Shown: positions 25,011-34,365, counted from the stretch's first letter. The stretch is DNA of 64,000 bases from Desulfobaculum bizertense DSM 18034 (GCF_900167065.1 NZ_FUYA01000010.1:1-64000); one strand, 5' to 3'. Translations and numbers: made by a program. The notes: a model not told the origin generated them from the sequence alone.

Positions 25011-26429
25011 TCAGGAGTGTTTGTGGCGAAAGGGACTTGCGTCAATGCTGAGTCGCCGCAAAATTTTCTGGAGTGAGACACGCTCAAGCCCGGAGAGCCG
25101 GGCAGCCTCCGAGACATTGCCGTCAGTCTTTTTGAGAAGCTCCGTCACATAGGTCCGCGTAAAGTCGTCTATAAGGCGATTTTTGGCGTCTTTGTACAAA
25201 GGAAGCTCGTCGTGCTCCGCGCTTGTGCTGGTTTGTGTTTCTGCCAGTCGAACCAGCGGCATGTCGATAACATCTCCCTGTGAAAAAACCGCCAGCCGTC
25301 GCATGATGTTTTGCAGTTCCCGGACATTGCCGGGCCAGTTTCTGCTGGCGAGGTACGCCAGAACTTCCGGCCGGATTTCCTTGGGAGGGAGTTTCATTTC
25401 TGTGCAGGACTGCGTCAGGAAGTGGTGCGCCAGAATCGGAATGTCATCTGTTCTGCGGTCGAGGGTCGGGATGTGGATGCTCAGCACGTTTAGCCTGTAG
25501 AACAGGTCTTCGCGGAATTTCCCCTCGCGCATCTTTTCTTCAAGGTTTTGATTCGTCGAGGCCAGAATGCGGACGTCGACCTTGACGGACTGGCTTGAGC
25601 CAACGGGGCGGACTTCCTGCTCCTGCAAGACCCGCAGGAGTTTGGTCTGGATGTCCATTGGAATATCTCCAATTTCGTCCAGCAGCAGAGTGCCGCCGTC
25701 TGCCGCAACAAAGAGTCCCTTGTGCGAACGGTCTGCACCAGTGAACGCCCCTTTGACATGACCAAAAAGTTCGCTCTCCAGCAGCTGGCTCGGTATGGCC
25801 GGGCAATTGATCTGCAAAAAATCTTTTTCAGCCCGTGCCGAGGCATTGCGAATCGCCCGGGCCACAAGCTCCTTGCCCGTTCCGGATTCGCCCGTAATCA
25901 GCACGGTGTAGTCACTGGCTGCAACTGCGGCGATGGCATCGCGCAGGCGAAGCATGCCCGCGGATTCTCCAATGAGTGTGGACCCCAGTTCATTTTGGGC
26001 CATGAGCCGCTTGAGCCGGGAGTTTTCACCCAGAAGTCGGGCACGTTCCAGCCCTTTTTGTGTGGCCCGAAACAGTGTGCTTGGGTCCACTGGCTTGGTC
26101 AGAAAATCATAGGCTCCTGACTTGAGGGCCTCGACCGCACTTTCAATTGTGCCGTAGCCCGTCAGCATAATGACCGACAGCTCCGGAGAAATTTGCAGGG
26201 CTTTTTGCAGGAGTTCCAGCCCAGACATGCCCGGCATTCGCATATCAGAAAAAAGCAGATCCACTGCCTCCCGCTCCAGAATTTCCAGAGCGTCCTTGCC
26301 CTCTGAGGCACAGTGCAGTGTTGCCTGCGGGTAGTTGCGCTGAAGCAGGCGCGCCAGCCCGTGAGCAAAGTCTTCCTGATCGTCTACAATCAGAATCGAC
26401 TCTGTACGAGATGTGTGCTTTTCAGTCAT
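25011..26429 (-). CDS. Sigma-54-dependent response regulator, NtrC family
   Basis: A 472-residue enhancer-binding response regulator. The receiver domain (about 10-125) has the acidic pocket VDDQED, phospho-acceptor Asp62 in LLFSDMRMPG and K in LTKPVD. The AAA+ domain (about 150-385) has Walker A GESGTGKE, the sigma-54 contact loop GAFTGA and Walker B LLLDEIGDIP. A Fis-type helix-turn-helix ends the protein (NVSEAARLSGLERVSLQKILRRL). It overlaps the upstream kinase gene by 8 bp, so the two form a cognate pair. Targets are unknown; a sigma-54 promoter is seen at 16041. Confidence 0.95.
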   Translation of the reverse strand: MTEKHTSRTESILIVDDQEDFAHGLARLLQRNYPQATLHCASEGKDALEILEREAVDLLFSDMRMPGMSGLELLQKALQISPELSVIMLTGYGTIESAVEALKSGAYDFLTKPVDPSTLFRATQKGLERARLLGENSRLKRLMAQNELGSTLIGESAGMLRLRDAIAAVAASDYTVLITGESGTGKELVARAIRNASARAEKDFLQINCPAIPSQLLESELFGHVKGAFTGADRSHKGLFVAADGGTLLLDEIGDIPMDIQTKLLRVLQEQEVRPVGSSQSVKVDVRILASTNQNLEEKMREGKFREDLFYRLNVLSIHIPTLDRRTDDIPILAHHFLTQSCTEMKLPPKEIRPEVLAYLASRNWPGNVRELQNIMRRLAVFSQGDVIDMPLVRLAETQTSTSAEHDELPLYKDAKNRLIDDFTRTYVTELLKKTDGNVSEAARLSGLERVSLQKILRRLSIDASPFRHKHS

Positions 26430-28854
26430 TGTGTGTCTCTGCCTCCGCTACAGGAAAGGTCATGGTGAAAATGGCCCCGCCGTCATTGTGCACGGTAATG
26501 GTGCCGCCTATATCGGTGATAAGGCCATATACAACCGCAAGGCCAAGGCCCGTGCCCTGCCCAACGTCTTTTGTCGTAAAGAACGGGTCAAAAATGTGTG
26601 AGCTTATTTTGCGTGGAATACCCGGCCCATTATCTGCGGTGATAATGGTGACAGTGTTCTTTTCACTATTGTGCCGGGCCGTGACGGTAATGCGTCCCGT
26701 ATCCCGTGGAATGGCGTCCAGCGCGTTAATCAGCAGGTTCGACAGTATCTGTTCCAGCGCTTCCGTACTTGCCGAAATCAGGGGCAGTTCCTCTGGAATG
26801 CGCAGCTCCAGTGTGCTGTGTTTGGCCTCTGCCTGAACGCTAAAGACATCACCCACCATGCGCAGGACTTCTGCGGGGTGGCACGGTCCTGTGCTGGTCT
26901 GGCGCGGCCGTGCAAAATTGAGCAGGTCCTGCAAGACGCGTTGCGCCTGTTTGGTATGGCGCAGGATAACGGAAATATCCGCCTGTTCCTGAGCCTCTGT
27001 ACTTGTGGAGCGCAGCAGCTCTGCGTAGCAGGCAATCACGCCAAGTGGATTATTGATTTCATGGGCCAGTCCCGCCGCCATCTTGCCGACTGTGACCAGC
27101 TTTTCGTTCTGCTGCATCTGTTCCAGCATCTGCTTTTCTGCGGTGTTCTCTCGTGCATATACAACCGCCCGGGTGTCAGAACTTGCTGAGTTTGCCACCG
27201 GATAAATAGAGATCTGGAACGAACGACCATCCTTGAATTCTTCTTCATAGAACAGAGGTTCGCCTTTGACGAGCATCATTTGCAGAGGGCAGGTTTCCCC
27301 CTTTTTGGCGCTCAGTCCAAAGCGATGCAATACCTGTTCTGCTCCCCGACCTTCGCCGTTGGTGCCGAGTGCCAGTGCTGCGCTATTGGCCAGGATGACG
27401 CTGCACTCTTCATCAATGAGCAGTAGCGGGTCGGCAATGCCTTCAACAATGGATTCCAGAATGGCGTTCTGGGTGAGCAGTGTATCCAGCGCTGTGAGGT
27501 TCTCCAGCGCGATACCAAGCTGCTGGCCTACTGCGGTCAGGATTTCTCGCACCTGTCCCGGTTCCAGTTCGGAGTTGTCTTCAAAGAACAGGCAGAGGTA
27601 GCCCTCTATGGAGTGGTTGGACGAGCGCACTGGGATGTAGGCACAGTTATGAGAAATATATGTTTGTCCGTGCGCCACGATACCCGTCCAGTTTTGGGGC
27701 AACTTAGGTGCCTGGTCTCGCTGTGGCCACGTATAATAGCTTTGCATGCCCTGCGTGCAAATAAAGGTCAGGCTTTGCAGGCGGAAGCGTTTCCCGATTT
27801 TGGGCAGCGCCCCCCGCAGCAGGTCTTCGCGGGTATGGCTTTCATTCAGGGCATTGAGCAGGCTGACAAAGAGCTGCACATCCGTGTTTCGCTCCATTGC
27901 CTCGTAACTCAGGTCTGCGGTGCGGTCATCGACCATTTTTTTGAGGTTCACCGCGTAATTTTCCAGCTTTCTTCGTGCCGTACTCAGGTGTGAGGCAAGT
28001 TGCTCCACCCCCAGAAGCACATCTTCAATTTCATCTCCCTTGCCCAGCTCATCGAGAACTTTTGTATCTGCCTGCTCAAAGAAGTGACTTGCCAGTACAT
28101 CAGTTAGGCGTCGCATATTGTGCACAACAACCCGGTTAAACAGGATATTGACGATAGCAAAGGAAAAGAGCGCACCCGCAAGTGCCAGTGAAACATAGCC
28201 CAGCGTTGCCCCGCGAATTCGAGACAGGGCACTGCCTACGGGCAGGGTGACAGAAGTCACGCCCGCGATGCTATTCAGCGTATGACCAAAGCCTCGCGTT
28301 GTGCCGTAGCGGTCCAGCAGTTCTTTGGGTGCATCCTCTGGCACGCCGTGGCATTTCATACAGGACGCAACAAAGCGCACAGGACGCGCCTGTACAAAGA
28401 ATTCCTGCCCGGCAATCGTTTCGAATCCTGAGTAGTTTTGCAAAGTCGGGTCATGCTGGAATTTGGCGATGAGTTGCCGCTCTCTGGAGTTGGCTTCGTA
28501 GCGCGGATTTCGCGCGTTTGTTGCGACTCGGCGGTAGTTATGTGGTTCCGCACCGCTCAGCGCCATTTCATCCATGACTTTTCGCGTTATGTAGGACGTA
28601 CTCATTCCCTCAATGACAAATTCCCCGTTTGGCAGGACTTCATACATTTTGGGGCGCAGTGTATTTCTGACGTACGTTCGTACAGCTTCAACCTGACTCA
28701 AGAGCAGTGCCGACTTGCTTGATACCTCCGCCTCAAGCAGTGAGCGCAGGTGGAAGTACAGGCCGCATGCAAAGATAAGCCCGCCGCACAGGGCAATGCC
28801 TGCAAGACCGAGCAAAAATTTTGTCTGGAGCTTTTTCGGGCGGGCAACTCGCAT
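26422..28854 (-). CDS. Sensor histidine kinase with haem-binding CxxCH sensor domain
   Basis: An 810-residue membrane kinase. A membrane segment at about 12-35 is followed by a periplasmic DUF3365/Tll0287-like sensor (about 40-200) containing CMKCH (Cys165, Cys168, His169), a c-type haem attachment motif. A second membrane helix lies near 215-240, then a linker, a GAF-like region (from about 300), a PAS-like region (ILESIVEGIADPLLLIDEECSVILANS) and the kinase core: H-box LAHEINNPLGV, N-box LLINALDAI, G boxes DNGPGIP and GTGLGLAVVYG. It probably senses redox state or a small ligand at the haem and phosphorylates the regulator at 25011. Confidence 0.93.
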   Translation of the reverse strand: MRVARPKKLQTKFLLGLAGIALCGGLIFACGLYFHLRSLLEAEVSSKSALLLSQVEAVRTYVRNTLRPKMYEVLPNGEFVIEGMSTSYITRKVMDEMALSGAEPHNYRRVATNARNPRYEANSRERQLIAKFQHDPTLQNYSGFETIAGQEFFVQARPVRFVASCMKCHGVPEDAPKELLDRYGTTRGFGHTLNSIAGVTSVTLPVGSALSRIRGATLGYVSLALAGALFSFAIVNILFNRVVVHNMRRLTDVLASHFFEQADTKVLDELGKGDEIEDVLLGVEQLASHLSTARRKLENYAVNLKKMVDDRTADLSYEAMERNTDVQLFVSLLNALNESHTREDLLRGALPKIGKRFRLQSLTFICTQGMQSYYTWPQRDQAPKLPQNWTGIVAHGQTYISHNCAYIPVRSSNHSIEGYLCLFFEDNSELEPGQVREILTAVGQQLGIALENLTALDTLLTQNAILESIVEGIADPLLLIDEECSVILANSAALALGTNGEGRGAEQVLHRFGLSAKKGETCPLQMMLVKGEPLFYEEEFKDGRSFQISIYPVANSASSDTRAVVYARENTAEKQMLEQMQQNEKLVTVGKMAAGLAHEINNPLGVIACYAELLRSTSTEAQEQADISVILRHTKQAQRVLQDLLNFARPRQTSTGPCHPAEVLRMVGDVFSVQAEAKHSTLELRIPEELPLISASTEALEQILSNLLINALDAIPRDTGRITVTARHNSEKNTVTIITADNGPGIPRKISSHIFDPFFTTKDVGQGTGLGLAVVYGLITDIGGTITVHNDGGAIFTMTFPVAEAETHND

Positions 28855-29420
28855 GGTTTCTCATTTGTTGGGGTGAGGGCTTTCTCCGGCGTAGTCTAGT
28901 CACACCCTCTCTGTCCTGCAAGTCACAACATCGCATGCTCTATTTCTTCGAAATATCGAGAAAAAGGGAGGAATATTTCAAGTTCTTTTTCGAACAAGTA
29001 CTCTGCGAGGTTTCTTCAAGATGTCTTTTTTGAGCCGCTTTTTATGGATTCGTTGCGGGCGCTGGCAAAAGAGCTGAACTGCGTGGGAGTATGAGCAGAA
29101 AAACTTCAAAAGCTATGTGGGGTAAGGCTTGCGTGAGAAGCAGAGGAAGGCTTTGCATGGCGAGATTTGGCTTTTCTCATCAAGCGGCAATACTCTACAC
29201 AGTGGCAAGAGTTTTGGCCAATCGTGTTGGTTGGCGGTTTTGTGAGAAAAAGAACAATAAGCTGCAAAAGATTGATATAAGCAGTTTTTTTCGGATTAGA
29301 CTGTGTTTTTTGCACGAGGAATGCCGACAAACGCGGTCGACTTTGGGACGCAGGGTTCATATCGTACAGACAATGGCTCAAGACCCTATGTGAATTCACC
29401 TCTAGCCCAAGGAGGACCTT
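28855..29420. other. 566-bp region without a convincing gene
   Basis: Short ORFs (for example 29091-29393 +) lack a ribosome-binding site and read as shadow sequence. The codons at 29046-29096 encode a 16-residue peptide ending in LAKELNCVGV that could be a remnant of a decayed gene, but this is weak. The right end must hold the promoter of the small ORF at 29421. Confidence 0.4.
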
Positions 29421-29669
29421 ATGATAGATAGACAGAGAGTTGCAGACAGAGAGCGCGTTGGTCGGAAGATCTTTGCTTCTCGCACTGAGCAGGCTCCCAT
29501 CATAAAGCGAATTGGGTTCGACCTTGACGAGCAGGAAAGGAACAGACTCCTCGGGATCTACGGCAATACCCGCGTCCCACACTCCCCCCGTCGGCACAAG
29601 AACTACAAGGATTCCGTCTCAAGACAGGAACTCCGCGCAAACCTTGAGTGGCCATGGTATGACTTCTAA
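29421..29669 (+). CDS. Small charged hypothetical protein
   Basis: An 82-residue ORF with a near-perfect ribosome-binding site (AAGGAGGACCTT) directly before ATG and a strong terminator 45 bp after the stop, so it is probably a real gene. It is rich in Arg, Glu and Asp (MIDRQRVADRERVGRKIF..) and has an acidic/aromatic end (LEWPWYDF). There is no membrane segment or signal. I do not recognise the family. It stands alone, between a long empty region and repeat R3. Confidence 0.6.
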   Translation: MIDRQRVADRERVGRKIFASRTEQAPIIKRIGFDLDEQERNRLLGIYGNTRVPHSPRRHKNYKDSVSRQELRANLEWPWYDF

Positions 29670-29713
29670 AGCGGCTTCGCCTCGCTCCTTCTCCTCCATA
29701 GCAAAGCGCACCT

Positions 29714-29740
29714 CAAGCCCCCGTTAGGGGGCTTTTTTTT
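29714..29740 (+). terminator. Terminator of the small ORF
   Basis: AAGCCCCC/GGGGGCTT with a GTTA loop followed by eight T residues. Confidence 0.9.
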
Positions 29741-29756
29741 ATGGCAATTGAGTGCT

Positions 29757-30205
29757 GTATGGGCGGGTGGGGAGCGCGTAGAGCAGGATGGGCGAGTGGG
29801 AAGAGAACCGGGGCCAGCCCCGGACCCCGCGTAAGGGAATGATTCCCTTACGTATCCTCATCGAGTTTGAATTCCATCCACGCTTCGCGTGAATGAAATT
29901 CAAACTTGTTGGGCATAACGTCGAGAGCTTCTTTCTCTTCTGCGAGTTCACCACCATTTTCTTTTTGAACGCTTGCGTTCAGAAAGAAAATAAGTGCGGT
30001 CTGGAAAAGGCAAAAGAACACGCGTTAGGGAAACGCCCACTAGGCCAAAATTACAGGGCCGGATGTACGGGAAAGCCAACGGCTTTCACACATCCGGCCC
30101 TGTAATTTTGGGCGAAAGCGGGATTCCCAAGGGCCTCGTCCTTGGGCGGGGTCAAGGGGCAGCGCCCCTTGCAGAGGTGCGGGGACAGAGTCCCCGCCCA
30201 TCCCC
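29757..30205 (+). repeat. Multi-hairpin repeat element, copy R3
   Basis: Same order as R2 with changed stems. Module b is CCGGGG/CCCCGG (about 29808-29823), c is 29829-29852, d is the GAATT-armed version (29868-29902), e is near 29957-29990. Module f is 30045-30111, with 22-bp arms differing from R2 at two paired positions (G-C to T-A, A-T to C-G), so pairing is kept. Modules g, h and i follow at 30124-30198. Module a is degenerate. Confidence 0.88.
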
Positions 30206-30225
30206 ATACGAGATAGCGCCACGTA

Positions 30226-30610
30226 ATTTCTTTCATTTGGGAAAGTAAAATAAAGAGGAGGGGGGTGGAAAAAAGTTTTTTTAAACGCTTGGAGAAGGTG
30301 AACGGAAAAAAAGGGCATGTAAAACTGGGGGGGTGGAAAAACTGTTATGCAGAAATTTTGTAAAAGTAAAAACTGCAATGTAAGAAAGGGTCTAGACGGG
30401 TTCGGGAAATCGCGTTAGTGAAATAATTTCGTAGGACGAGGTTCAAATATTCTTATAGTATATAGAGCAAGGGTATTTGAGATCTTTTTCTGCGAAGAGG
30501 TCGACGGCGTTACCTATAGGGGTTGCTTGCGCTATGGAGTGCACGCAAAAGGTAGATGACCGTAGAGAGTATGAATTTGAGATAGTATATCTTTTTAGGG
30601 AAGGTGTGAC
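30226..30610. other. AT-rich leader/promoter region of the NSS transporter gene
   Basis: No gene is seen. There are A/G-rich runs at 30235-30340 and a TATAGTATAT stretch near 30455 that may be part of a promoter. I could not identify a riboswitch. Confidence 0.45.
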
Positions 30611-32113
30611 ATGTCACAGCGCGAACAGTGGGGTTCGAGGGTTGGTTTTATCCTCGCGGCCGTTGGGTCTGCCATTGGGTTAGGAAACATCTGGCGTTTT
30701 CCGTATATGGCGTATGAGAATGGCGGCGGGGCATTTCTGATTCCCTACATTTTTGCGATGCTCACAGCGGGCATCCCCTTCATGATTCTTGAGTTTGGGC
30801 TTGGTCACAAGTTCCGAGGCTCAGCACCCAAAACATTTGCAGCGATCAATCCCAAGTGGGAGTGGTTGGGCTGGATGCAGGTTTTTGTCGCAGCGGTGAT
30901 TGCCGTGTACTACGTGGCGGTTATTGGCTGGTCGATTTCCTACACGGGCTTTGCCGTAACGCAGGCGTGGGGCGATGCTCCCAAGGACTTCTTCTTTGGA
31001 CAGTACCTTGGTCTGAGCAGCTCACCGTTTGACATGGGCGGCATGCAGACGACGGTTCTTTTGAGCGTTGTTTTGGCATGGGCCATCACATGGGTGTGCC
31101 TTGTTTCTGGAGTTCGAGCAGGAATTGAGCGTGCGGGCAAAGTGCTTATGCCGACGCTGTTTATTCTGCTTCTGGTCATGATTGCCCGAGTGGTGACCCT
31201 TGATGGTGCCATGAACGGATTGAACTGGCTGTTCAAGCCTGATTTCAGTGCTCTGACGAACTATAAAGTCTGGGTTGCTGCATACGGACAGATCTTCTTT
31301 ACGCTGTCCATTGGCTTTGCAATCATGATTGCTTACTCCAGTTACCTGCCGAAAAAGGCAGACATTAACAACAACGCCTGCATGACCGTTTTTATTAACT
31401 GCGGTTTCTCAATGTCTGCGGGTGTGATGATCTTTGCAGTTCTTGGATACATGGCAGCCCAGCAGGGTGTTGGTGTGAAAGAGGTTGTGTCGAGCGGTGT
31501 TGGTCTGGCGTTTATTACGCTGCCCACGGCGATCAACCTGATGCCGATGCCAGCACTGTTTGGTACGCTGTTCTTCCTTGCGCTGACGACAGCTGGTATC
31601 AGCTCCCACATTTCCATTGTGGAGGCCTGTATTTCCGCATTTATGGATAAGCTTGGCTGGGAGCGTAAGCGTGCAGCAAGCATCCTGTGCGGTGGTGGTC
31701 TGGTTATTTCTCTGGTGTTCTGTACTGGCGCTGGCCTGTACATTTTGGACATCGTCGACCACTTCATCAATAACTTCGGCATCATGGGCGCAGCAGTGAT
31801 TGAGATCTTCTTTATCACATGGCTGTGTAACCTTGAGGTGGTTCGTGAGCACGTGAATCGCTACTCCGAGTTCTATGTTGGTGCAGTGTGGAGCGCATGC
31901 CTGCGCTACCTGACAGTTCCGATGCTGGTGTTCCTGCTGATCTCCAACTTTGTTGGTGACCTCAAGGTGCTGTACGGTGGGTACTCCCTGTCGAGCATCA
32001 TTTCTTACGGTTGGGTTGTGTTTGCTGGCACGGTTGTTCTGGGCGTATTCCTCCAGACTCGCCGCAGTGCCCCTGACTTTGTTTCCACCCTGAAAAATCC
32101 CCTTGGGAGGTAA
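30611..32113 (+). CDS. Sodium-dependent amino-acid transporter, NSS/SNF family
   Basis: A 500-residue Na+-coupled symporter of the neurotransmitter:sodium symporter family. The signature GSRVGFILAAVGSAIGLGNIWRFPYMAYENGGGAFLIPY in the first helices holds sodium and substrate ligands. About 11-12 hydrophobic helices follow. It is followed 3 nt later by a 31-residue MetS-like subunit, the arrangement of the methionine/alanine importer MetPS of Corynebacterium, so a hydrophobic amino acid such as alanine or methionine is a reasonable substrate guess. Together with ald it could feed alanine use. Confidence 0.93.
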   Translation: MSQREQWGSRVGFILAAVGSAIGLGNIWRFPYMAYENGGGAFLIPYIFAMLTAGIPFMILEFGLGHKFRGSAPKTFAAINPKWEWLGWMQVFVAAVIAVYYVAVIGWSISYTGFAVTQAWGDAPKDFFFGQYLGLSSSPFDMGGMQTTVLLSVVLAWAITWVCLVSGVRAGIERAGKVLMPTLFILLLVMIARVVTLDGAMNGLNWLFKPDFSALTNYKVWVAAYGQIFFTLSIGFAIMIAYSSYLPKKADINNNACMTVFINCGFSMSAGVMIFAVLGYMAAQQGVGVKEVVSSGVGLAFITLPTAINLMPMPALFGTLFFLALTTAGISSHISIVEACISAFMDKLGWERKRAASILCGGGLVISLVFCTGAGLYILDIVDHFINNFGIMGAAVIEIFFITWLCNLEVVREHVNRYSEFYVGAVWSACLRYLTVPMLVFLLISNFVGDLKVLYGGYSLSSIISYGWVVFAGTVVLGVFLQTRRSAPDFVSTLKNPLGR

Positions 32114-32116
32114 GCC

Positions 32117-32212
32117 ATGACAACTGGAGCAATCATCATGATGTGCGTTGGACTTGGTATTACGTGGGGCGGAGCAGTGCTTTGCCTGAAGCGGGCCATG
32201 TCCGCCAAATAG
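32117..32212 (+). CDS. MetS-like small subunit of the NSS transporter (31 residues)
   Basis: A one-helix protein, MTTGAIIMMCVGLGITWGGA followed by VLCLKRAMSAK, with GGGAGG upstream and only 3 nt after the transporter stop. It has the MetS pattern: N-terminal polar residues, I/M-rich helix with a WGG motif, and a basic end. In MetPS systems the small subunit is needed for transport. A terminator follows 22 bp later, so the two genes form an operon. Confidence 0.85.
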   Translation: MTTGAIIMMCVGLGITWGGAVLCLKRAMSAK

Positions 32213-32233
32213 ACAGAAACTTTGATAACGCGA

Positions 32234-32266
32234 AAGGGATGCTCATGATGGGCATCCCTTTTTTTG
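32234..32266 (+). terminator. Terminator of the NSS transporter operon
   Basis: AAGGGATGC/GCATCCCTT with an 8-nt loop followed by a run of T. Confidence 0.88.
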
Positions 32267-32664
32267 TGGTTTGCGCCTGCTGTCTGGTCTGACCAGATGC
32301 AGAGAGAGGAACGCAGGGGGAAGGGCTTTGGCGTACGTGAGGAATAGGGTAGAATAGACCACTATTCATAGCTTTCCGAAGAACTGTGGCGTGCGGTTCT
32401 ATGTCTGCATCAGGAGAGTTTCCGAGCTGTTCAGGGCTGGTCCTTGACGGGTTCGGAAATGAGGAGTAGCTAGCCGACTCTAAAGCAAAAGGCTCCATGA
32501 CAGAGCGACAGTGCATGGCGGAAACGCGGAAGTACTCACTTTGGTGCTGTGTTTTGCAGAAAAGTGCAACGCGTTTTGAGAGCTGTGGGGTGAAACTGCG
32601 TTTTTTGTGTGTGGAGCAAGACGCGCGAATTTTTTTAACATGCTGATGTAGCAGCAGGGTAGAG
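32267..32664. other. Intergenic region upstream of the FUSC gene
   Basis: Nothing firm is seen in about 400 bp apart from a short dyad CTGGTC/GACCAG near 32284-32297. It should contain the promoter of the following gene. Confidence 0.4.
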
Positions 32665-33774
32665 ATGTCATTTAGACTTTCTTCAATTTCATATAGAACA
32701 CGGCTTCAGCTTCGCCACGGAGTGAAAGTTGGCATAGCCGCAGTTGTTGCGACCATTGCCTCTACTTTGTGCGGCTTTGAGTTCGTATACTGGTCATCGC
32801 TGACGTCAGTCATTGTGATGCAGCTGACCATTGCGGACTCCATCAAGATGTGCTGGTACCGTTTTTCTGGAACTTTCCTTGGTGCACTGATTGCGGCGGG
32901 GCTGATTCTGATTACGCCGCCAACTTTTGAATGGCACCTGGTGTCATTTTTCTTTGGCTCGGCGTTTTGCGCATTTATGACGCGATATAACCCGCGATAC
33001 AAGATGGCGGCGATCACGCTGACGATTATCTTTATGGGAAGTATGGGGCACCCAGAACGGCTGAGCTTCGCATTTTTCCGAGTGCTGGAAATTTCAGTCG
33101 GAGTGCTGAGTGCTTTTGCTGTTTCGCTGCTGATCTGGCCTGTGTCTGGCGTGGATAAACTGCGAAATGACGTGAAGGAAGAGCTGCAACTGTTTACGAC
33201 GGCGTATTGCCGTATTGTTGACAGCTTCATGGTTGGAAGCGTGACGCTTTCGGATGACTTCCTGAATGACGTTGAAGACAAGCTGTACCAGAACCGCCAG
33301 CAGAACCGGTCGATTATTCGCCACGAGACGCTGTTTTTCCATAAGGAACTGAAAGAGCTGAGTATCCTTGTGCACGGTGTTCGTCTGCTTGCAGAAGATA
33401 TTCAGACGATGCTGCGAATCCTCCAGACCGGAGACCAGCGGTGCAGCACAGTGCTGCTGCTGGAGCGGGAACTTCGAGACCTTGCGGGCAAGTCGGCAAC
33501 CGTGATGCTGGACCTCGGCACGCACGTGAAAGACGTGGACCGCCGGGCGTTGCTCATGGCACTTTCAACGCTGGAATCGAAACTTATTGAACTTCGGCAC
33601 AGAGAAGTGACACATCCGCTGGATGTGCGCATGATGACCCAGTTTTTCTCTCTTTATCAAATCATGTTCCACTTTGGAGAAACGCTGTTTACTCTAAGTG
33701 GTGATTTGGAAGAAGCCCGGAAGAACAAGGCACATCGCAGAATGCTGAAGGCTTGGAGTCGCCAGAAGCACTAG
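32665..33774 (+). CDS. FUSC / aromatic acid exporter family membrane protein
   Basis: A 369-residue inner-membrane protein. About six hydrophobic helices occupy residues 20-165, with the FUSC pattern HGVKVGIAAVVATIAS, YWSSLTSVIVMQ and RFSGTFLGALIAAGLILI near the start. A cytoplasmic helical domain (about 175-365) follows. FUSC proteins resemble AaeB and fusaric-acid efflux components, exporting aromatic acids; no partner adaptor gene is present here, so substrate and direction are unknown. AGGGTAGAG precedes the ATG. Confidence 0.85.
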   Translation: MSFRLSSISYRTRLQLRHGVKVGIAAVVATIASTLCGFEFVYWSSLTSVIVMQLTIADSIKMCWYRFSGTFLGALIAAGLILITPPTFEWHLVSFFFGSAFCAFMTRYNPRYKMAAITLTIIFMGSMGHPERLSFAFFRVLEISVGVLSAFAVSLLIWPVSGVDKLRNDVKEELQLFTTAYCRIVDSFMVGSVTLSDDFLNDVEDKLYQNRQQNRSIIRHETLFFHKELKELSILVHGVRLLAEDIQTMLRILQTGDQRCSTVLLLERELRDLAGKSATVMLDLGTHVKDVDRRALLMALSTLESKLIELRHREVTHPLDVRMMTQFFSLYQIMFHFGETLFTLSGDLEEARKNKAHRRMLKAWSRQKH

Positions 33775-33821
33775 ACTCAAACTTTTGTTGTCTACAAGAG
33801 ACATTATGCTTTCTTGTGAAT

Positions 33822-33859
33822 AAAAAAGAGGCTGTTCCGTTATGGAGCAGCCTCTTTTT
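33822..33859. terminator. Bidirectional terminator
   Basis: AAAAGAGGCTG pairs with CAGCCTCTTTTT around a 12-nt loop. A and T runs on both sides let it serve the FUSC gene (+) and the NifX-like gene (-). Confidence 0.85.
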
Positions 33860-33964
33860 CGTGGGATGAGGATGGTGGGCGAATATTTCGCCCGGGCAAG
33901 AGAAGCGTCTTGTGTACTTCTTTTGCCAGAAGGAGAATGGATGGTTTGGGGGCGTTGGGAGCAG

Positions 33965-34309
33965 CTAGCTGTTCATTTCGTGCAGGGATTCAATGAATGC
34001 CTGTACTGCTTCCGTTACCGTACCACTAAAGGGGTAGACAACCTGGATGCCAGCCTCGCGCAGGGCGCGGGCAGCCTTTGGGCCGCAGTTGCCAGCAAGG
34101 ATGGCATCAACATGCTTTGCAGACAGAGCCTGTGCAACATGAATGCCGCAACCTTCCTGCAGATCTCGAAAGCTGTTGGGGAGAATGTCGCGCTGGTCAG
34201 TTTGTATATCCACAAGGTGAAAATAATCTGCTCGACCAACAACAGGCTCCACAAGGCTGTCGGGGCTTGTGCCAGAACTGCACACCGCAATAAGTTTTGG
34301 TTTTCCCAT
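33965..34309 (-). CDS. NifX/NifB-type iron-molybdenum cluster-binding protein
   Basis: A 114-residue single-domain protein of the dinitrogenase iron-molybdenum cofactor family (MTH1175-like): KLIAVCSSGTSPDSLVEPVVGRADYFHLVDI, then GCGIHVAQAL and DAILAGNCGPKAARALREAGIQVVYPFSGTVTEAVQAF. In sulfate reducers such proteins bind Fe-S or Mo-containing clusters without nitrogen fixation (for example orange-protein systems). The start at 34309 follows GGAG with 5-nt spacing. No partner MinD-like ATPase gene is adjacent. Confidence 0.88.
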   Translation of the reverse strand: MGKPKLIAVCSSGTSPDSLVEPVVGRADYFHLVDIQTDQRDILPNSFRDLQEGCGIHVAQALSAKHVDAILAGNCGPKAARALREAGIQVVYPFSGTVTEAVQAFIESLHEMNS

Positions 34310-34338
34310 ATTTTCTCCAGTAGGCAAACTTGATGCCA

Positions 34339-34365
34339 TAAAGAAAAGATAATAATTACCGATAA
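34339..34365 (+). promoter_or_regulatory. Sigma-28 (FliA) type promoter
   Basis: TAAAGAAA, exactly 11 nt, then ACCGATAA: close to the consensus TAAA(GTTT)-N11-GCCGATAA. It points toward the chemoreceptor gene 393 bp downstream, in keeping with late flagellar/chemotaxis control by FliA. A terminator at 34664-34702 lies between them. Confidence 0.7.

Noticed and set aside
29091-29393. 100-codon ORF on the plus strand
   Set aside because: No ribosome-binding site, composition typical of a chance ORF, no family-like pattern.
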